In this document: positions 36,601 to 45,912 of the stretch, piece by piece
Numbering within the stretch: position 1 is the first letter of the stretch
How the letters are laid out: every line of letters begins with the position of its first letter
Assembly (NCBI RefSeq): GCF_009650765.1
Contig: NZ_CP045740.1
Coordinates: forward strand, 8,277,672 to 8,341,671
DNA: 64,000 nt
From: Streptomyces sp. SUK 48
Lineage (GTDB): Bacteria; Actinomycetota; Actinomycetes; Streptomycetales; Streptomycetaceae
Direction: 5' to 3'
Notes under the pieces: model-generated
The model's database searches: none
What the model was told of the DNA's origin: nothing
What the model saw: only the letters and a program-made list of their open reading frames with translations
Program-made: the position numbers and the translations under genes

Positions 36601-36942
36601 CACTCGCCACGTGACGCACTCGGCGCACCGCGCCTGGCCCCGTCAGCGGGCCGGCTCGAGCTGGCAACGCTGAACCCGATCGAGGGGCGCCTGCTCGCAT
36701 CACACCGACCGCTGCGGCCGGTTCCGGGAGCGGGCCCCCGACCCCCGAACAACCTGACCGTGCCGCTCCCGTGCTGCTCCACCCGGAAGCGACGCGTTCC
36801 GCGGCAGGGGAGCGGCGAAGCACTGGCCCGGCGGGTGTCCCGCCGCACGGGACGCTGACCGGCATGCCGGTCCCGGCCGCTTGCGGCGGTGGCACGCTTC
36901 TCGGCGCTCAGCACCGGCAGACACTCAGGGGCAGGGCGGGCA
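36601..36942. other. Intergenic region without a supported gene
   Basis: About 340 bp, GC-rich, with no motif-bearing frame. AGCGGCGAAGCACTGGCCCG-type sequence near 36810 is unremarkable. It should hold the promoter of the gene at 36943. Confidence 0.4.
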
Positions 36943-37856
36943 ATGGGCAAGGCGAGCAGGAGCAAGAAGGAACGCAGGAGGAAGGAGGCCCGGATCTGGG
37001 ACCCCGCCGCCGCAGCGCGCGACGCATTGCGCGACCGGGCGGCCAGCGCCGTGCTCCTCGAAGACAACCCCTACACGGCCGCGTACTTCGCCGGGGGCAC
37101 CGACCGGGTGTTCCAGGAGGCGATGTGGCAGCACATCTGCCTGGGCCTGGACCCCGCACAGGCCTGGCACGAAACGGCTGCCTGGGGGATGGGCGACGCC
37201 GGATACCGCGGCCCCTGGCCGCACACCACCCAGCTCATCGCCGACTACGCCGTCTGGGAACGAGATCAGCAGCTGGCCCTGCTCCGCGACGGTGACATCT
37301 GCGTCGTCTCACCGGCCGCTCACGTGGCAGTCATCGCAGCCGCCCTCACGGTGGACGCCACCGACCTGCTCACCCTAGACCGGGACATCCCTCTGCACGC
37401 CGCTGTCGTCGTCATGCCCGAACCGATCGTTCTCAACTGCCGCAACGTCGCTCTCTGCGACCTCAGCGTGCTCGACTGGAGGCACATCACGAGCTACGGC
37501 CCAGCCGGCGAGGAGTACGCCGCGGTCAGGGTCAGCGCGATGCTCCGCCCCGACGGCCCCTCCATACGCCGGCGTGGGGAGAGTTCCTGGCCGAAGCACA
37601 GGCCGGCGGCTACCCGACGCCCCCGTGGTTCCCCGCCGGAACCAACGGCGTGCGCGCGGACGCCTCCACCAGGAGCCCGGCCGCACACGCTGAAGCGATC
37701 GCCCGCATCAGGACCCGGCACATGCTGCACAGCGATGTCACCGACCTCATCCGCGGCGACGACGACATTCTCGTGCCGGACACGGCTCAGTGGAACGGCG
37801 AACCGATCCCCGACCCCTACAACGACTTCGCCGAGCGGTACCTCTTCGCGTTCTGA
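36943..37856 (+). pseudogene. Hypothetical gene with one frameshift
   Basis: The ATG at 36943 opens a basic N-terminus (MGKASRSKKERRRKEARIWD) and a well-formed coding region to about 37556. There the frame changes. Coding-like sequence continues one frame over (PAWGEFLAEAQAGGYPTPPW, then HMLHSDVTDLIRGDDDILVP) to a TGA at 37854-37856. One missing C in the CCCC run near 37558 explains it. The corrected product would be about 304 residues. No family was recognised. It is either a recent pseudogene or a sequencing indel. Confidence 0.65.
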
Positions 37857-38888
37857 CGGCTCGCCGCGCAAGGCGTCACCACCACGACCGCAACACCCCC
37901 GCCCTCGGGCCCAGCACACCAGCCATCCCACGGCAGCACCGCTGCCCGCCCCGACACCGCCGACATCCGCCTCGTCGACCTGCGCCGAACCGCTGAGCGC
38001 TCCTCAGGGACCGACATCGCACCCGGCCCGCGCCACTACACCCACCGATGGCCCGTGCGCATGCACAAGGTCAACCAGTGGTCCCCAGCCTCGGCCGTCA
38101 CAAGATCCGCTGGCGTGGCCCGTACATCCAGGGCCCGGCCGATGCGCTGCTCCGGGTCAAAGACTCCGCCTATCACCTGAGCATCTGAAGCCCCGCCGGC
38201 CGAGCGCAGGGTCAGGCCGCGCGAGCAGGCCGACAGCGGGCGGCGAAGAACAGATGGAGCCCGCCGCGCGCTGATCCTCGAGCCGACGCAGGGCCCGTTC
38301 GGCGGCCAGTCTGCGCTGTTCGGCGGCAGCGGCTCGCTGCGTTGCGGCCTGTCGGTGCTGTTCGGCTAGTGCTGTGACCGGGAACGTTCGCCGGCGCCGG
38401 CTCGATCAGCCTGATCGTGCTGCTTCCCACCTCCATGAGGTTTGGCGAGGGAGGCCGACGAGGTCCTGTCCCCGCGGCCGGTGCACCAGAGGAGTACCTG
38501 AGTGGGGTCTCCGGGCGGCGCGGTGCGCCGGAGCGCCGAATTCGCGCCGTTCCGTTGATCACCCCGGCGCGGCTCGGGACCAGTAGCACCTGCCAGGGGC
38601 GGGCGGTGAAAAGTGTCAGGGATCGGCTGCGGAAAGTGGTAGGCCCTCGAGCCGGGGGGCGGACGCGTCATGGGTGGCCCGTCTCGGCGGCGGTATCGGC
38701 TGCAGCCTTTCCCGCAGGATTCCTATGCGGAAACGGCTGCAGATTCTGTGACGCGCCAACGGGCCGATCCGGCGCCGCTCGCAGTAAAAAACCCTGGCTG
38801 ACCTGCGACGTTGAGCAGCGCGGAGGGCTCCGGCGACATGGCAGAGTCTGGCCCGGACGCACCGCAGCGTCCCCGACGAAGGGGGAGA
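37857..38888. other. Kilobase without an intact gene; coiled-coil remnant on minus strand
   Basis: No intact gene is supported over about 1 kb. On the minus strand, 38263-38382 reads as a helical, Ala/Arg/Glu-rich stretch (VTALAEQHRQAATQRAAAAE, then LAAERALRRLEDQRAA), as at the end of mobilisation or other coiled-coil proteins. It has no start. It is probably a decayed gene end. Confidence 0.4.
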
Positions 38889-38889
38889 C

Positions 38890-39000
38890 ATGAGCATCAT
38901 CATGGCGGCCATCATCAGCGCCCTGGGCACCGTCATCGTGGCGGTGATCAGTACGCGGCGGCGGGGGCCAGGGCAGGATGCGGGGAGAGGTGACGTGACG
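38890..39000 (+). CDS. Small single-span membrane peptide
   Basis: An excellent ribosome site (GAAGGGGGAG) precedes the ATG. The peptide begins MSIIMAAIISALGTVIVAVI and continues STRRRGPGQ: one transmembrane helix followed by a basic end, as in many small membrane or type I toxin-like peptides. The frame stays open far beyond (to 39537), but that part lies antisense to another gene and past a strong hairpin. A TGA in an adjacent frame at about 38996-38998 would end the peptide at roughly 36 residues if the G run near 38965 is one base off. The end given here is therefore approximate. Confidence 0.5.
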
Positions 39001-39034
39001 CGCGATCACAGCTCTGGCCGCGTCACGTCACCTC
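38987..39034. terminator. Perfect 16-bp inverted repeat, bidirectional terminator
   Basis: GAGGTGACGTGACGCG (38987-39002) and CGCGTCACGTCACCTC (39019-39034) are perfect inverse complements with a 16-base loop. The right arm ends just before the stop of the minus-strand gene at 39036, and the left arm follows the small plus-strand peptide. Placement between convergent genes fits a bidirectional terminator. U-runs are absent, as is usual in Streptomyces. Confidence 0.8.
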
Positions 39035-39035
39035 G

Positions 39036-39551
39036 TCACCTGGTCGACAGGCGGGCGAACAGGCCGTGCCGTGCCGGGCGGATGCCGAAGTGCTGCGCCT
39101 CTTCGGCTGCCAGGTGCATCCGGCACGCGACGAGGAACGCCACCGTCAGCATGGGCGTGGGGGTGGCGGGCCCGGACGGGGCGTCGACGTCCAGGTCGTC
39201 GACCAGACGCCGGCACTGGGCGACGAGCTGCTCCGCCGCGGACGCCACCTCACAGCCGCTCCCCAGGGCGACAAGCCCCTCCCGCAGCTCCAGGGCCCGC
39301 AGGTGGGCGCGCGCGGTCTCCTGCCCCTGCCAGGCCACGCCGGGCAGCGCGGGCCACAGGCCGGCGACCATGCCGATCTCCCGCGCTGTCCTGACGAACT
39401 CGACGTACGTCTCGGAGCGCAGCTGCTGCGCGTGCAGCCCCGCCGCCCCGTCGACGACCGGTCGGTGCCGGGCGGCGGCGCGGGCCGTCACGTGGGTGAT
39501 GATCGTGGTGGTGACTGGGCTTACGGGACGAGAGTGAATGGGCGGCCTCAA
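39036..39551 (-). CDS. Hypothetical protein
   Basis: A 171-residue, mainly helical protein with no recognised family. The middle (VEFVRTAREIGMVAGLWPAL) and C-terminal parts (VAFLVACRMHLAAEEAQHFG) are protein-like. The start is uncertain: a TTG at 39551 gives the longest form with GGGGAG 13 bases upstream, while a GTG at 39491 gives 151 residues without a ribosome site. It ends at a strong hairpin shared with the plus-strand peptide. Confidence 0.6.
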   Translation of the reverse strand: MRPPIHSRPVSPVTTTIITHVTARAAARHRPVVDGAAGLHAQQLRSETYVEFVRTAREIGMVAGLWPALPGVAWQGQETARAHLRALELREGLVALGSGCEVASAAEQLVAQCRRLVDDLDVDAPSGPATPTPMLTVAFLVACRMHLAAEEAQHFGIRPARHGLFARLSTR

Positions 39552-39872
39552 CCAGGCTGGGTGGCTCCCCGAGGACCGAGCGACCTACATCTCGCTGCTG
39601 GCGGGCCTGACGACCCGGCTCCCGTTCCGTGTCACCCCCGAGCCGGGACGGGAGCCCCCCTTTCGCCCGAGCGCGGGCCCCGCTCCCCCCGCTTGCCACC
39701 TGCTCATCTAGGTGTACGCATCCCGCACGGAAAATGGACGCAATCTGATCGTTCCGGTGTGGCGACAGACCCTCCAGCGCCCGCCCCGCAGCAGCGCTTG
39801 CCCGCTCCCGAGGGAAAGTCCCAAGGCCCAGCTCACGACAGGCTCAGGGGGTAAGCACGGGGCGGCCCGCGC
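39552..39872. other. Intergenic region without a supported gene
   Basis: About 320 bp, somewhat less GC-rich around 39715-39760. No gene or clear signal was found. It separates two minus-strand genes and may carry the promoter of the one ending at 39036. Confidence 0.4.
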
Positions 39873-40145
39873 TCACTCGTGCCGAGAGGGACCTCGCTGC
39901 TGGCCAGCAGTGAGTGCGAGGGGCACGGCACGGAGCCCGACGTCATACGCCATCGCGCCGAGGGCGAGGACCACGAGTGGCCATACGAGGGGGGAGGCTG
40001 CCGGGATGGTGCCGTGGACCAGGGCCGCGCCGACGCTGCCGGTGCCGAGTGTCGCGGTGCAGGCCGGAACATGGGGCAGGGCGATCCGCAGCACCACCTC
40101 CCGGCGCCGGGCCGGGCGGGCCGGGACGGGGTTGAGGGCGCTCAT
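39873..40145 (-). CDS. Small membrane protein
   Basis: A 90-residue protein with two hydrophobic stretches (VVLRIALPHVPACTATLGTG and PLVWPLVVLALGAMAYDVGL) that would make one or two membrane spans. The ATG overlaps the stop of the preceding gene (ATGA at 40142-40145), so it is coupled to the sigma-like protein gene. The function is unknown. Coupling suggests a membrane partner for that protein. Confidence 0.65.
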   Translation of the reverse strand: MSALNPVPARPARRREVVLRIALPHVPACTATLGTGSVGAALVHGTIPAASPLVWPLVVLALGAMAYDVGLRAVPLALTAGQQRGPSRHE

Positions 40146-41089
40146 CGTCCGCTCACCAGGCTCGTCTCGGCCTTCAGAGAGCGGCTGGTGATGCGCGCAG
40201 CGAGCCCTTTCACCTTCCGGCGGACCTTCTCGCCCTGACGCTTCGGTTGCGCAGCACCAGCGGCCATGGCTGCTTCAGCCCAGGTGGTGACTCCGGGGGT
40301 GGCAAGGGCGAGTGTCACCGCTCGCTCGGCCGGGGAGAGGGCCTCCAGGATCTCGGTCAGGCGCGGGTCATCGAAGCCGGCTTCAACTCCGGCGTCGGCG
40401 GCGGTCTGTGCGGGGACCAGGTCGTACAGGGTCAGCCCGTCGCCGAGCGGGGTGTCGAGCAGCAGCAGCCGCGCTTGGCCGGTCTTGCGGCGCCAGACCG
40501 GGGTGAGCTGCTGGTTGATGGCCCTGGCCTCTGACTTCAGCTTCTTCAGAGCGTCAGGGGTGAGGTGACCGTGGTCGTAGAGAGGATCCGCCCAGTTACC
40601 GAGCAAGGCGGTGGAGACCGGTTCATTCCATCCGCTCCACAGTCCCATCACTTCCGACCTGAAGGAGTGGATTGTGGATCCGTCGCCAGCGAGGGCGGCC
40701 TCGCGGGCGCTCAGCGCCTGGATCACGTCGAGGACGGGGATGTTCAAAGCCCGGAACCCGGACTCGATGGTCCGGTTGGCCGGGTGGCCGGCCTCGAGTA
40801 CCGCCATGCCAGTGGTGGTGGTGATCATCATGGGAGAGGCGACACGGTCGAACGGCTCCGGCAGTCCGAACGTGCCGTCCACGTCGAGAGCAACGCTTCC
40901 GTCCTCCCGGAGGGTCACGGTATCGCCGGCGTTCCCGCTCCAGTGGGCCGGGAACAAGGCCGTGACCGCCGCGCCGGTTCGCGAGTCCCAGTTGAACTGG
41001 CTGATCCGCTCCGCCAAGTCGGTGTGGATGGAGTCGTCGTCCTCGACCAAGGTGTAACTGGGCGTAGGTGTCGGGTCTTCGGTGGCCAT
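40142..41089 (-). CDS. Hypothetical protein with sigma-region-4-like C-terminus
   Basis: A 315-residue protein. The N-terminal two thirds are not recognised. Near the C-terminus, LSPAERAVTLALATPGVTTW, then AEAAMAAGA and QGEKVRRKVKGLAARI, resembles the helix-turn-helix of sigma factor region 4 or a related DNA-binding domain. AAGGAG precedes the ATG at 41089; an upstream in-frame opening at 41185 is less likely. It is coupled to the small membrane gene. It could be a regulator, but this is inference. Confidence 0.65.
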   Translation of the reverse strand: MATEDPTPTPSYTLVEDDDSIHTDLAERISQFNWDSRTGAAVTALFPAHWSGNAGDTVTLREDGSVALDVDGTFGLPEPFDRVASPMMITTTTGMAVLEAGHPANRTIESGFRALNIPVLDVIQALSAREAALAGDGSTIHSFRSEVMGLWSGWNEPVSTALLGNWADPLYDHGHLTPDALKKLKSEARAINQQLTPVWRRKTGQARLLLLDTPLGDGLTLYDLVPAQTAADAGVEAGFDDPRLTEILEALSPAERAVTLALATPGVTTWAEAAMAAGAAQPKRQGEKVRRKVKGLAARITSRSLKAETSLVSGR

Positions 41090-41538
41090 GAGCGTCTCCT
41101 TGTCGGGGGAAATCGTTCTCCTCTCGGTCCCGGCAGAGGCCCAATCCGACAACGCACCTCGGATTCTTTGTGTGATCTGAGTCATAGCGGTCCAGGTTGG
41201 CAGAGCGGTCCAGTTCAGGCTGGTTTGGTCACTGCCCCGGGCGGCCGTTCAAACGCAGCTCACAAGCACCACGAGTGACTGGGCAGTTGGTCAACGCTGA
41301 CTTCAACGCCGGTCCGGGGCTGAGCCACTTACGGAGCCAGCTATCGGCGGGGCAGGCCAGCGCGATCGCGGCGTGCCCCTGCCAGGTTCGCCTGCCTGCC
41401 GCTCCCAGTGGCGGCCACCGGGCGGCCCCGGCCGGCACCTGTGGGCCCCGCGAGGTTTTTCCCGTCCTCGCGTGGCCGGTGTGACGAGATAGAAGTGCCG
41501 CCCCTGCCGCGGAGGGTTGGTACGAAAGGAGCCTGACC
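41090..41538. other. Intergenic region between divergent genes
   Basis: About 450 bp. No gene is supported. It separates a minus-strand gene from a plus-strand operon and should contain both promoters. A GAAAGGAG ribosome site sits at its right end. Confidence 0.45.
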
Positions 41539-41709
41539 GTGAACAGAGCACAACAGCGCGGACCGGATGCTGTTCGCCGGGTCCTGCTGTGGCTGGCGGT
41601 GACTGCCGCTGCTGTGCTGGCTGCCCAAAGCCAGCAGTGGACCAGCGCCCTGACCACGGCGATTGCCGTCTACGCTGTCGCCGAACCGGACCGTGGGAGG
41701 CGTCTGTGA
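41539..41709 (+). CDS. Small membrane protein (56 residues)
   Basis: A GTG at 41539 with AAGGAG upstream opens a short protein with one hydrophobic span (VLLWLAVTAAAVLAAQSQQW). The stop overlaps the GTG of the next gene (GTGA), so both are translated together. No family was recognised. Confidence 0.62.
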   Translation: MNRAQQRGPDAVRRVLLWLAVTAAAVLAAQSQQWTSALTTAIAVYAVAEPDRGRRL

Positions 41710-42750
41710 CCCGCACCTCGCCTACTGCCGCGGAACTCGCCCTGGCCGCCGAGGTCGGCCGCTTGGGACTGACCGCTACTCCCCACCAGCTCGAACGCTG
41801 GCGCGCCAAGCGCTGGCTGGCCCCCACCGACCAGTGGACCGACCCCGCAACCGGCCCACTGCGCCCCAACATCGTCCACCGGGCCGCATGGCTCGCCCTC
41901 CTCTCCAGGCCAGGCCGCAGTATCAGCTGGATCGGCTGGATGTTCTGGGCGATCGACGACACCGAAGAGACCGCCGCACTGCTGCACCGGGCCCTGATCC
42001 GGACCATCCAACTGCCCCTGCGTCAGGCGCGCATCGCTCTCACCGAGATCCCGCAGGGCGACAGCGATGCCGCCTTCGATGTCCGCCAGGACCTCGCCGC
42101 CCCGGATGCTGGAGGGGCGGCGCGCCATTGGACGGGACCTGGACGGTCTGCTGCGCGACCACGCCGGCACCGCGGGCATCACCCTGCCCGGCTCCCGCAC
42201 GGTGCCCAACCCCTTCGACACCACGCTGATCCGCGTCGGCGCCCGGCTGCTGACCGGCGGCATGGCCGACGTCAGCCCCGAAGAACTCACCGAAGCCTGG
42301 CGCAGCGTGTGGACCGGGCCGCCCGAGCACCTCGACCGGATCATCGCCGCCCACCTCGCCGCCGACGAAGCCGGAACCGACCTGCGCGCCCTGTCCCCGC
42401 TGGCGCAGGGACTGCCGGGGCTGGTCCGCGCCCTTGAACGGGCAGACGCACGCCTGCTGTGCGAGGCGGTCCGCGCATGCACCAAGGCATCCTCCACCCT
42501 CCTGAAGCTGCTCCTGGAACGCGCCGACGCCGGGATGCTGGCAGAGCTGATGGACGACGGGATGTGGGACCAATGGGTGCGTGTTGGAGGAATCGCCCCC
42601 GCCAGCCGGCTGGGGGAGGAGGCGATCACCCTGAGCACCGTGCAGTACCTGCTCGTCCCCGGCTGGGCCGAAGACCTCCACCGCTACCAAGACCGCATGG
42701 CCCGCATGCTGGCCGCGCCCACCGTGCCGACACCGGACGGCCGCCCATGA
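41706..42750 (+). pseudogene. Hypothetical helix-turn-helix-like gene with one frameshift
   Basis: The GTG at 41706 opens a protein with a MerR-like beginning (LTATPHQLERWRAKRWLAPT). Coding-like sequence runs to about 42100 (AFDVRQDLAA). The frame then changes and continues as RMLEGRRAIGRDLDGLLRDH, DTTLIRVGARLLTGGMADV and so on to a TGA at 42750. One extra C in the CCCC run at 42100-42103 explains it. The corrected length would be about 347 residues. The function is unknown. It may be a pseudogene or a base-calling error. Confidence 0.65.
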
Positions 42751-42782
42751 CCGGAGCTGCAGGGCGACATGCCGCAAGCGAC

Positions 42783-42809
42783 CAAATACCGCAAATAACG
42801 CAAATACCA
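42783..42809 (+). repeat. Three tandem 9-bp repeats
   Basis: CAAATACCG, CAAATAACG and CAAATACCA follow one another directly. They are A/T-rich against a GC-rich background. They could be an operator or iteron-like site, or be trivial. The surrounding 42751-43140 holds no supported gene. Confidence 0.6.
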
Positions 42810-43140
42810 TGACCATTGGAAAACTCGCCCCCCGTGGTCCCGTACACCAGCAGACTCGCCATCCGGTCACCGAGAGCGAGGGAGGAGCAGCCGCGTGAAG
42901 ACCTCTACTCGTCGGCCAGGGCACCGCCGATCTCCGCATCGTGCGGAACCTGCGGTTCCTGGTGGCCGCGCCCGCCTGATGTTCGGCTTCTGAATTTCAG
43001 TGGTCGGGTCTTCTGTTTCAGTGTCGGTTTAGGCCTGGTGGCGGTCGGTGAGTTGGGTGCCTGCTGAAGACATCGCGCCGATCTGGGGCTGAAGAGTGTT
43101 GCTGAAGTATGGGTGATTCTGATGGCGGGTCTATAGCGGT

Positions 43141-43292
43141 ATGCCTGTACTGCCGTCACCTGAAGAGATCGAAGCCGCCAAGACGTCCAAGGAGGCGTGG
43201 ACGCGTGCTCAGCTTGCCGAGTGGGGCGTGCCGTGGCCCCGGAGAAGGGCTGGAAGGACGAGCTGATCGAGCGCTGGGCGGCCGTGCGCTAG
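43141..43292 (+). pseudogene. Small conserved Streptomyces-type protein, frameshifted
   Basis: The ATG at 43141 gives MPVLPSPEEIEAAKTSKEAW, then TRAQLAEWGVPWP. The frame changes at the CCCC near 43232, and EKGWKDELIERWAAVR follows in the next frame to a TAG at 43290. A single missing C restores a product of about 50 residues. The TRAQLAEWGVPWPP/KGW pattern recurs in short Streptomyces proteins of unknown role. Confidence 0.6.
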
Positions 43293-43479
43293 GAAGGCGC
43301 ACCGCCGCCCCTGCCCAGCCCGGCCCCAACAGACTTCGCACAGGACACGCGCGACTTCGGCTGGCGACAGCGGGGCCGGACAGGATCACGCTGCCCGGCC
43401 CCGCCGCTGTTCCGCGAGCGAGGTGAAGCAACACGACCTGACCACCTGACAACACTGCCGGTCTGAAGGTCGTCCCCGT

Positions 43480-43625
43480 GCCCGCGGAGGTCCTTCGTCC
43501 ACTCGGTGAAGCGTCGATGGGCCGTGGCGTCCGACGGCTCGAACGGCGCCTTCGGTAAATGCTGCCACGTGTTGCCCGTCGTGGCCACGAACACGATCAC
43601 GGCCGGCACCTCCCGGTCACTGTCC
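43480..43625 (-). pseudogene. IS5-family transposase N-terminal remnant
   Basis: The minus strand encodes VIVFVATTGNTWQHLPKAPF and then TAHRRFTEWTK, the conserved beginning (DUF4096-type) of actinobacterial IS5-family transposases. The catalytic part is missing, and no ends were found. It is a degraded insertion. The rest of 43293-43824 holds nothing else recognised. Confidence 0.65.
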
Positions 43626-43824
43626 GACGCCGGCCACCACCCTGAGGCCGCGCCGGTGCCTCCGGCGCCACTCGCTGGAACGGCTCTCACAACTCGTGCG
43701 GCACCGGTCGCTCGAGGATCCGCATTCCGGCTGACGGCTTACCTGGGCAACAAAATGAGATGACGTCTTGGTTGTCAGTGTCTGCTTCTACCCTGTTGAG
43801 AGCGCGTATCGCATGGGAGCGGGT

Positions 43825-45261
43825 ATGGCGGATGAGACAGCGGTTATGCAGCAGTTGTGGCCGCAAGTGCTGGAAGCGACGAAGAAACGGCGGCGGTTCA
43901 CCTGGATTTTGCTGAGCCAGAACGTGAAGGCGTTCTTCTACGACGGTGCCGTACTGACACTGGCCTGGGGCAGCCAGAGCGCGGTGGACAATTTTGTCAG
44001 TTCAGGTTCCTCCAGTGTGCTTGAGGCGGTACTCGGAGAGGTCCTCAGCCGCCCGGCCTCCGTCGAGTCGGTCCGCGAGACGCCACCGGTACCTCCGCTT
44101 CTCAGCCCATCAGCCCCGGCATCGCCGATGTGCGCGCCCGCCACCACTCCTGACCCGCCGTCGGGGCCGGACGCGGCGGCGGCCTCCGCCTTGCACCGCA
44201 TGCTGGGTCAGACAGCGTTCTTGATGCATGAGCGGGGCGATAGCCGGGCCGCTGCTCTGCTGGCGGGTGTAGCAGAGGTGGAGCTGGTGCGCAGCGCCCG
44301 GTTCGCAGAGCGCACGGACGCCGTCCTCATCGTGCCGTCCTCTTTCTTGCCCCGGTTCACCGATGAGGTCCTCGCAGCCGTTGAACCGGTTTTCGTGCAC
44401 GTCGCGGTGCGCCACGGCCTGCGGATCGACACGGTGCGTGCCGATACCGCGCTTCCCGAGATCGGTGCGGACTGGCGACAGACCCTGCACGCAATGCTGT
44501 CCAAAAAAACGACGCCTGAACAGGCGCCTCAGCTGCCGTCCAGGGAAGCCTCCTTAACATCTGACCGAAAGGAGGCTGTCGTCGCGGGCCAGACATCAGG
44601 GTGCTCCCGGCGCGGCAAGACCACGGGCCGCCGATGCCGCCGCCCGGCCGCCGATTGGCCGGCCTACGATGACCTGCCTTCCCCCGTGGCCGCGTGCTAT
44701 GGCCATCTCACTCCCGAGGAGCAGGAAGCCTGCCAGCAGGCACGCGGCCGTGCCCGGGAGGAATTCAACGCCCGCTGGAGGGCAGAAAGCGCTGTCCGCC
44801 AGGCCCAAGGGGAAGAGACGAAACCTCGCACCTTCACGCCGCGGCCGTGCATCGGCCAGTGCACATCACAGGAGATCGCCTGGGGCCGTGATTCCGACGG
44901 GGCCTCGATGTCGTGTGCGAACTGCGACAACTGGGTGTGCGTGAGCTGCGGGCAGGCGCAGGTCGAGCACGTCCTGGAATTCTGCGCCGCCTGCTCGGAA
45001 CGGGAGGCGATGTTCGACCCTGAACCCGATTGGGACACGCCGCATGACGGTGAGCCTGACACCGATCCCCACCCTCAGGCCCGGCTGACGGCCATGGTCA
45101 ACGACCTGGTCAAAGCGACAGGCACCACGCACCGGGACGTGAACGCACGCCTCAACCGAACGATCGGGGTGCGCAGCAGGGTGGGTGCCGACGAACAGGT
45201 CATCCGCCGTGCAGCCGGCGCCGCCCGCGCTTGGCTCGACGAACTCGGTTCTCCCGGCTGA
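43825..45261 (+). CDS. DnaX tau-like domain protein with cysteine-rich tail
   Basis: A 478-residue protein. The first ~80 residues (QLWPQVLEATKKRRRFTWIL, LSQNVKAFFYDGAVLTLAWG) resemble the C-terminal tau region of actinobacterial DnaX, the part that contacts the polymerase. No ATPase domain is present. A second copy of a similar fold may follow at about 180-235 (VLIVPSSFLPRFTDEV). The C-terminal part has clustered cysteines: CIGQC, CANCDNWVCVSCG and FCAACSE, one or two zinc sites. The ATG at 43825 follows GGGAGCGGGT. The function is unknown. A replication or phage-like role is inference. Confidence 0.65.
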   Translation: MADETAVMQQLWPQVLEATKKRRRFTWILLSQNVKAFFYDGAVLTLAWGSQSAVDNFVSSGSSSVLEAVLGEVLSRPASVESVRETPPVPPLLSPSAPASPMCAPATTPDPPSGPDAAAASALHRMLGQTAFLMHERGDSRAAALLAGVAEVELVRSARFAERTDAVLIVPSSFLPRFTDEVLAAVEPVFVHVAVRHGLRIDTVRADTALPEIGADWRQTLHAMLSKKTTPEQAPQLPSREASLTSDRKEAVVAGQTSGCSRRGKTTGRRCRRPAADWPAYDDLPSPVAACYGHLTPEEQEACQQARGRAREEFNARWRAESAVRQAQGEETKPRTFTPRPCIGQCTSQEIAWGRDSDGASMSCANCDNWVCVSCGQAQVEHVLEFCAACSEREAMFDPEPDWDTPHDGEPDTDPHPQARLTAMVNDLVKATGTTHRDVNARLNRTIGVRSRVGADEQVIRRAAGAARAWLDELGSPG

Positions 45262-45912
45262 CCAGGCGTCAGGCATGGCCAGGGACCGACCACACCTGTG
45301 TGGCATCCGGTGTGGGGGTTCGTCTCCGAACCGCCCGCGCAGACACCTCAGAAGAGCGCCGTGGTCGTTCCGGCTGATGCGGCGCTCTCGCAATCTCGTT
45401 GGAACAGACCGCGCTCGCGGAGATCGCGGATAGCATTCCTACCGCTTTGGGGGCGATGTCGCGACTCTGCTGCGCTGGTTCCCGATCCACGCCCCCGAGA
45501 CGAAGCTCCGGCCCCTACGAGGGACGGCAGAGGCACCCGTCGGGGGAGCGGGCCGGCTACGTGCCGGACCTACGGGCCGCCGACCGGATCCGCCCGCCCG
45601 GGCGGAAGGTGCTGCTGTCGACGACCGAACTGTGCGGACGAGGGCGCGCCTCGGCGTTCCGAGCGTTCGGAGCCTGCACCGTGCCACCGGCTGGGAGAGC
45701 GGGCGAGGGCTGCGGCTGCGGTGGTGCGGGACCGGGCGGGGCCGGGCGGGGCCAGTGATCGACGTCGCCCTGGCCGCCGTGGATACCGTCGCTGCGGGCC
45801 ATGAACCGGTGCCCCTACGGATGATCCACAGCAGGCACTGCCCCTCGTCGCCATCGATCTCGCGAACCCGTACCCGCTCTGCCATCCGCACATGATCTCG
45901 TTTAATGCAAGG
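45262..45912. other. Intergenic region without a supported gene
   Basis: About 650 bp between convergent genes. It contains GC-rich overlapping frames on both strands but none with motif or ribosome-site support. A short minus-strand G/C-rich palindromic stretch occurs near 45735-45755. Nothing more can be said. Confidence 0.4.

Noticed and set aside
39066..39854. A 262-codon plus-strand frame
   Set aside because: It lacks a ribosome site and is antisense to a more protein-like minus-strand frame that ends at a terminator.
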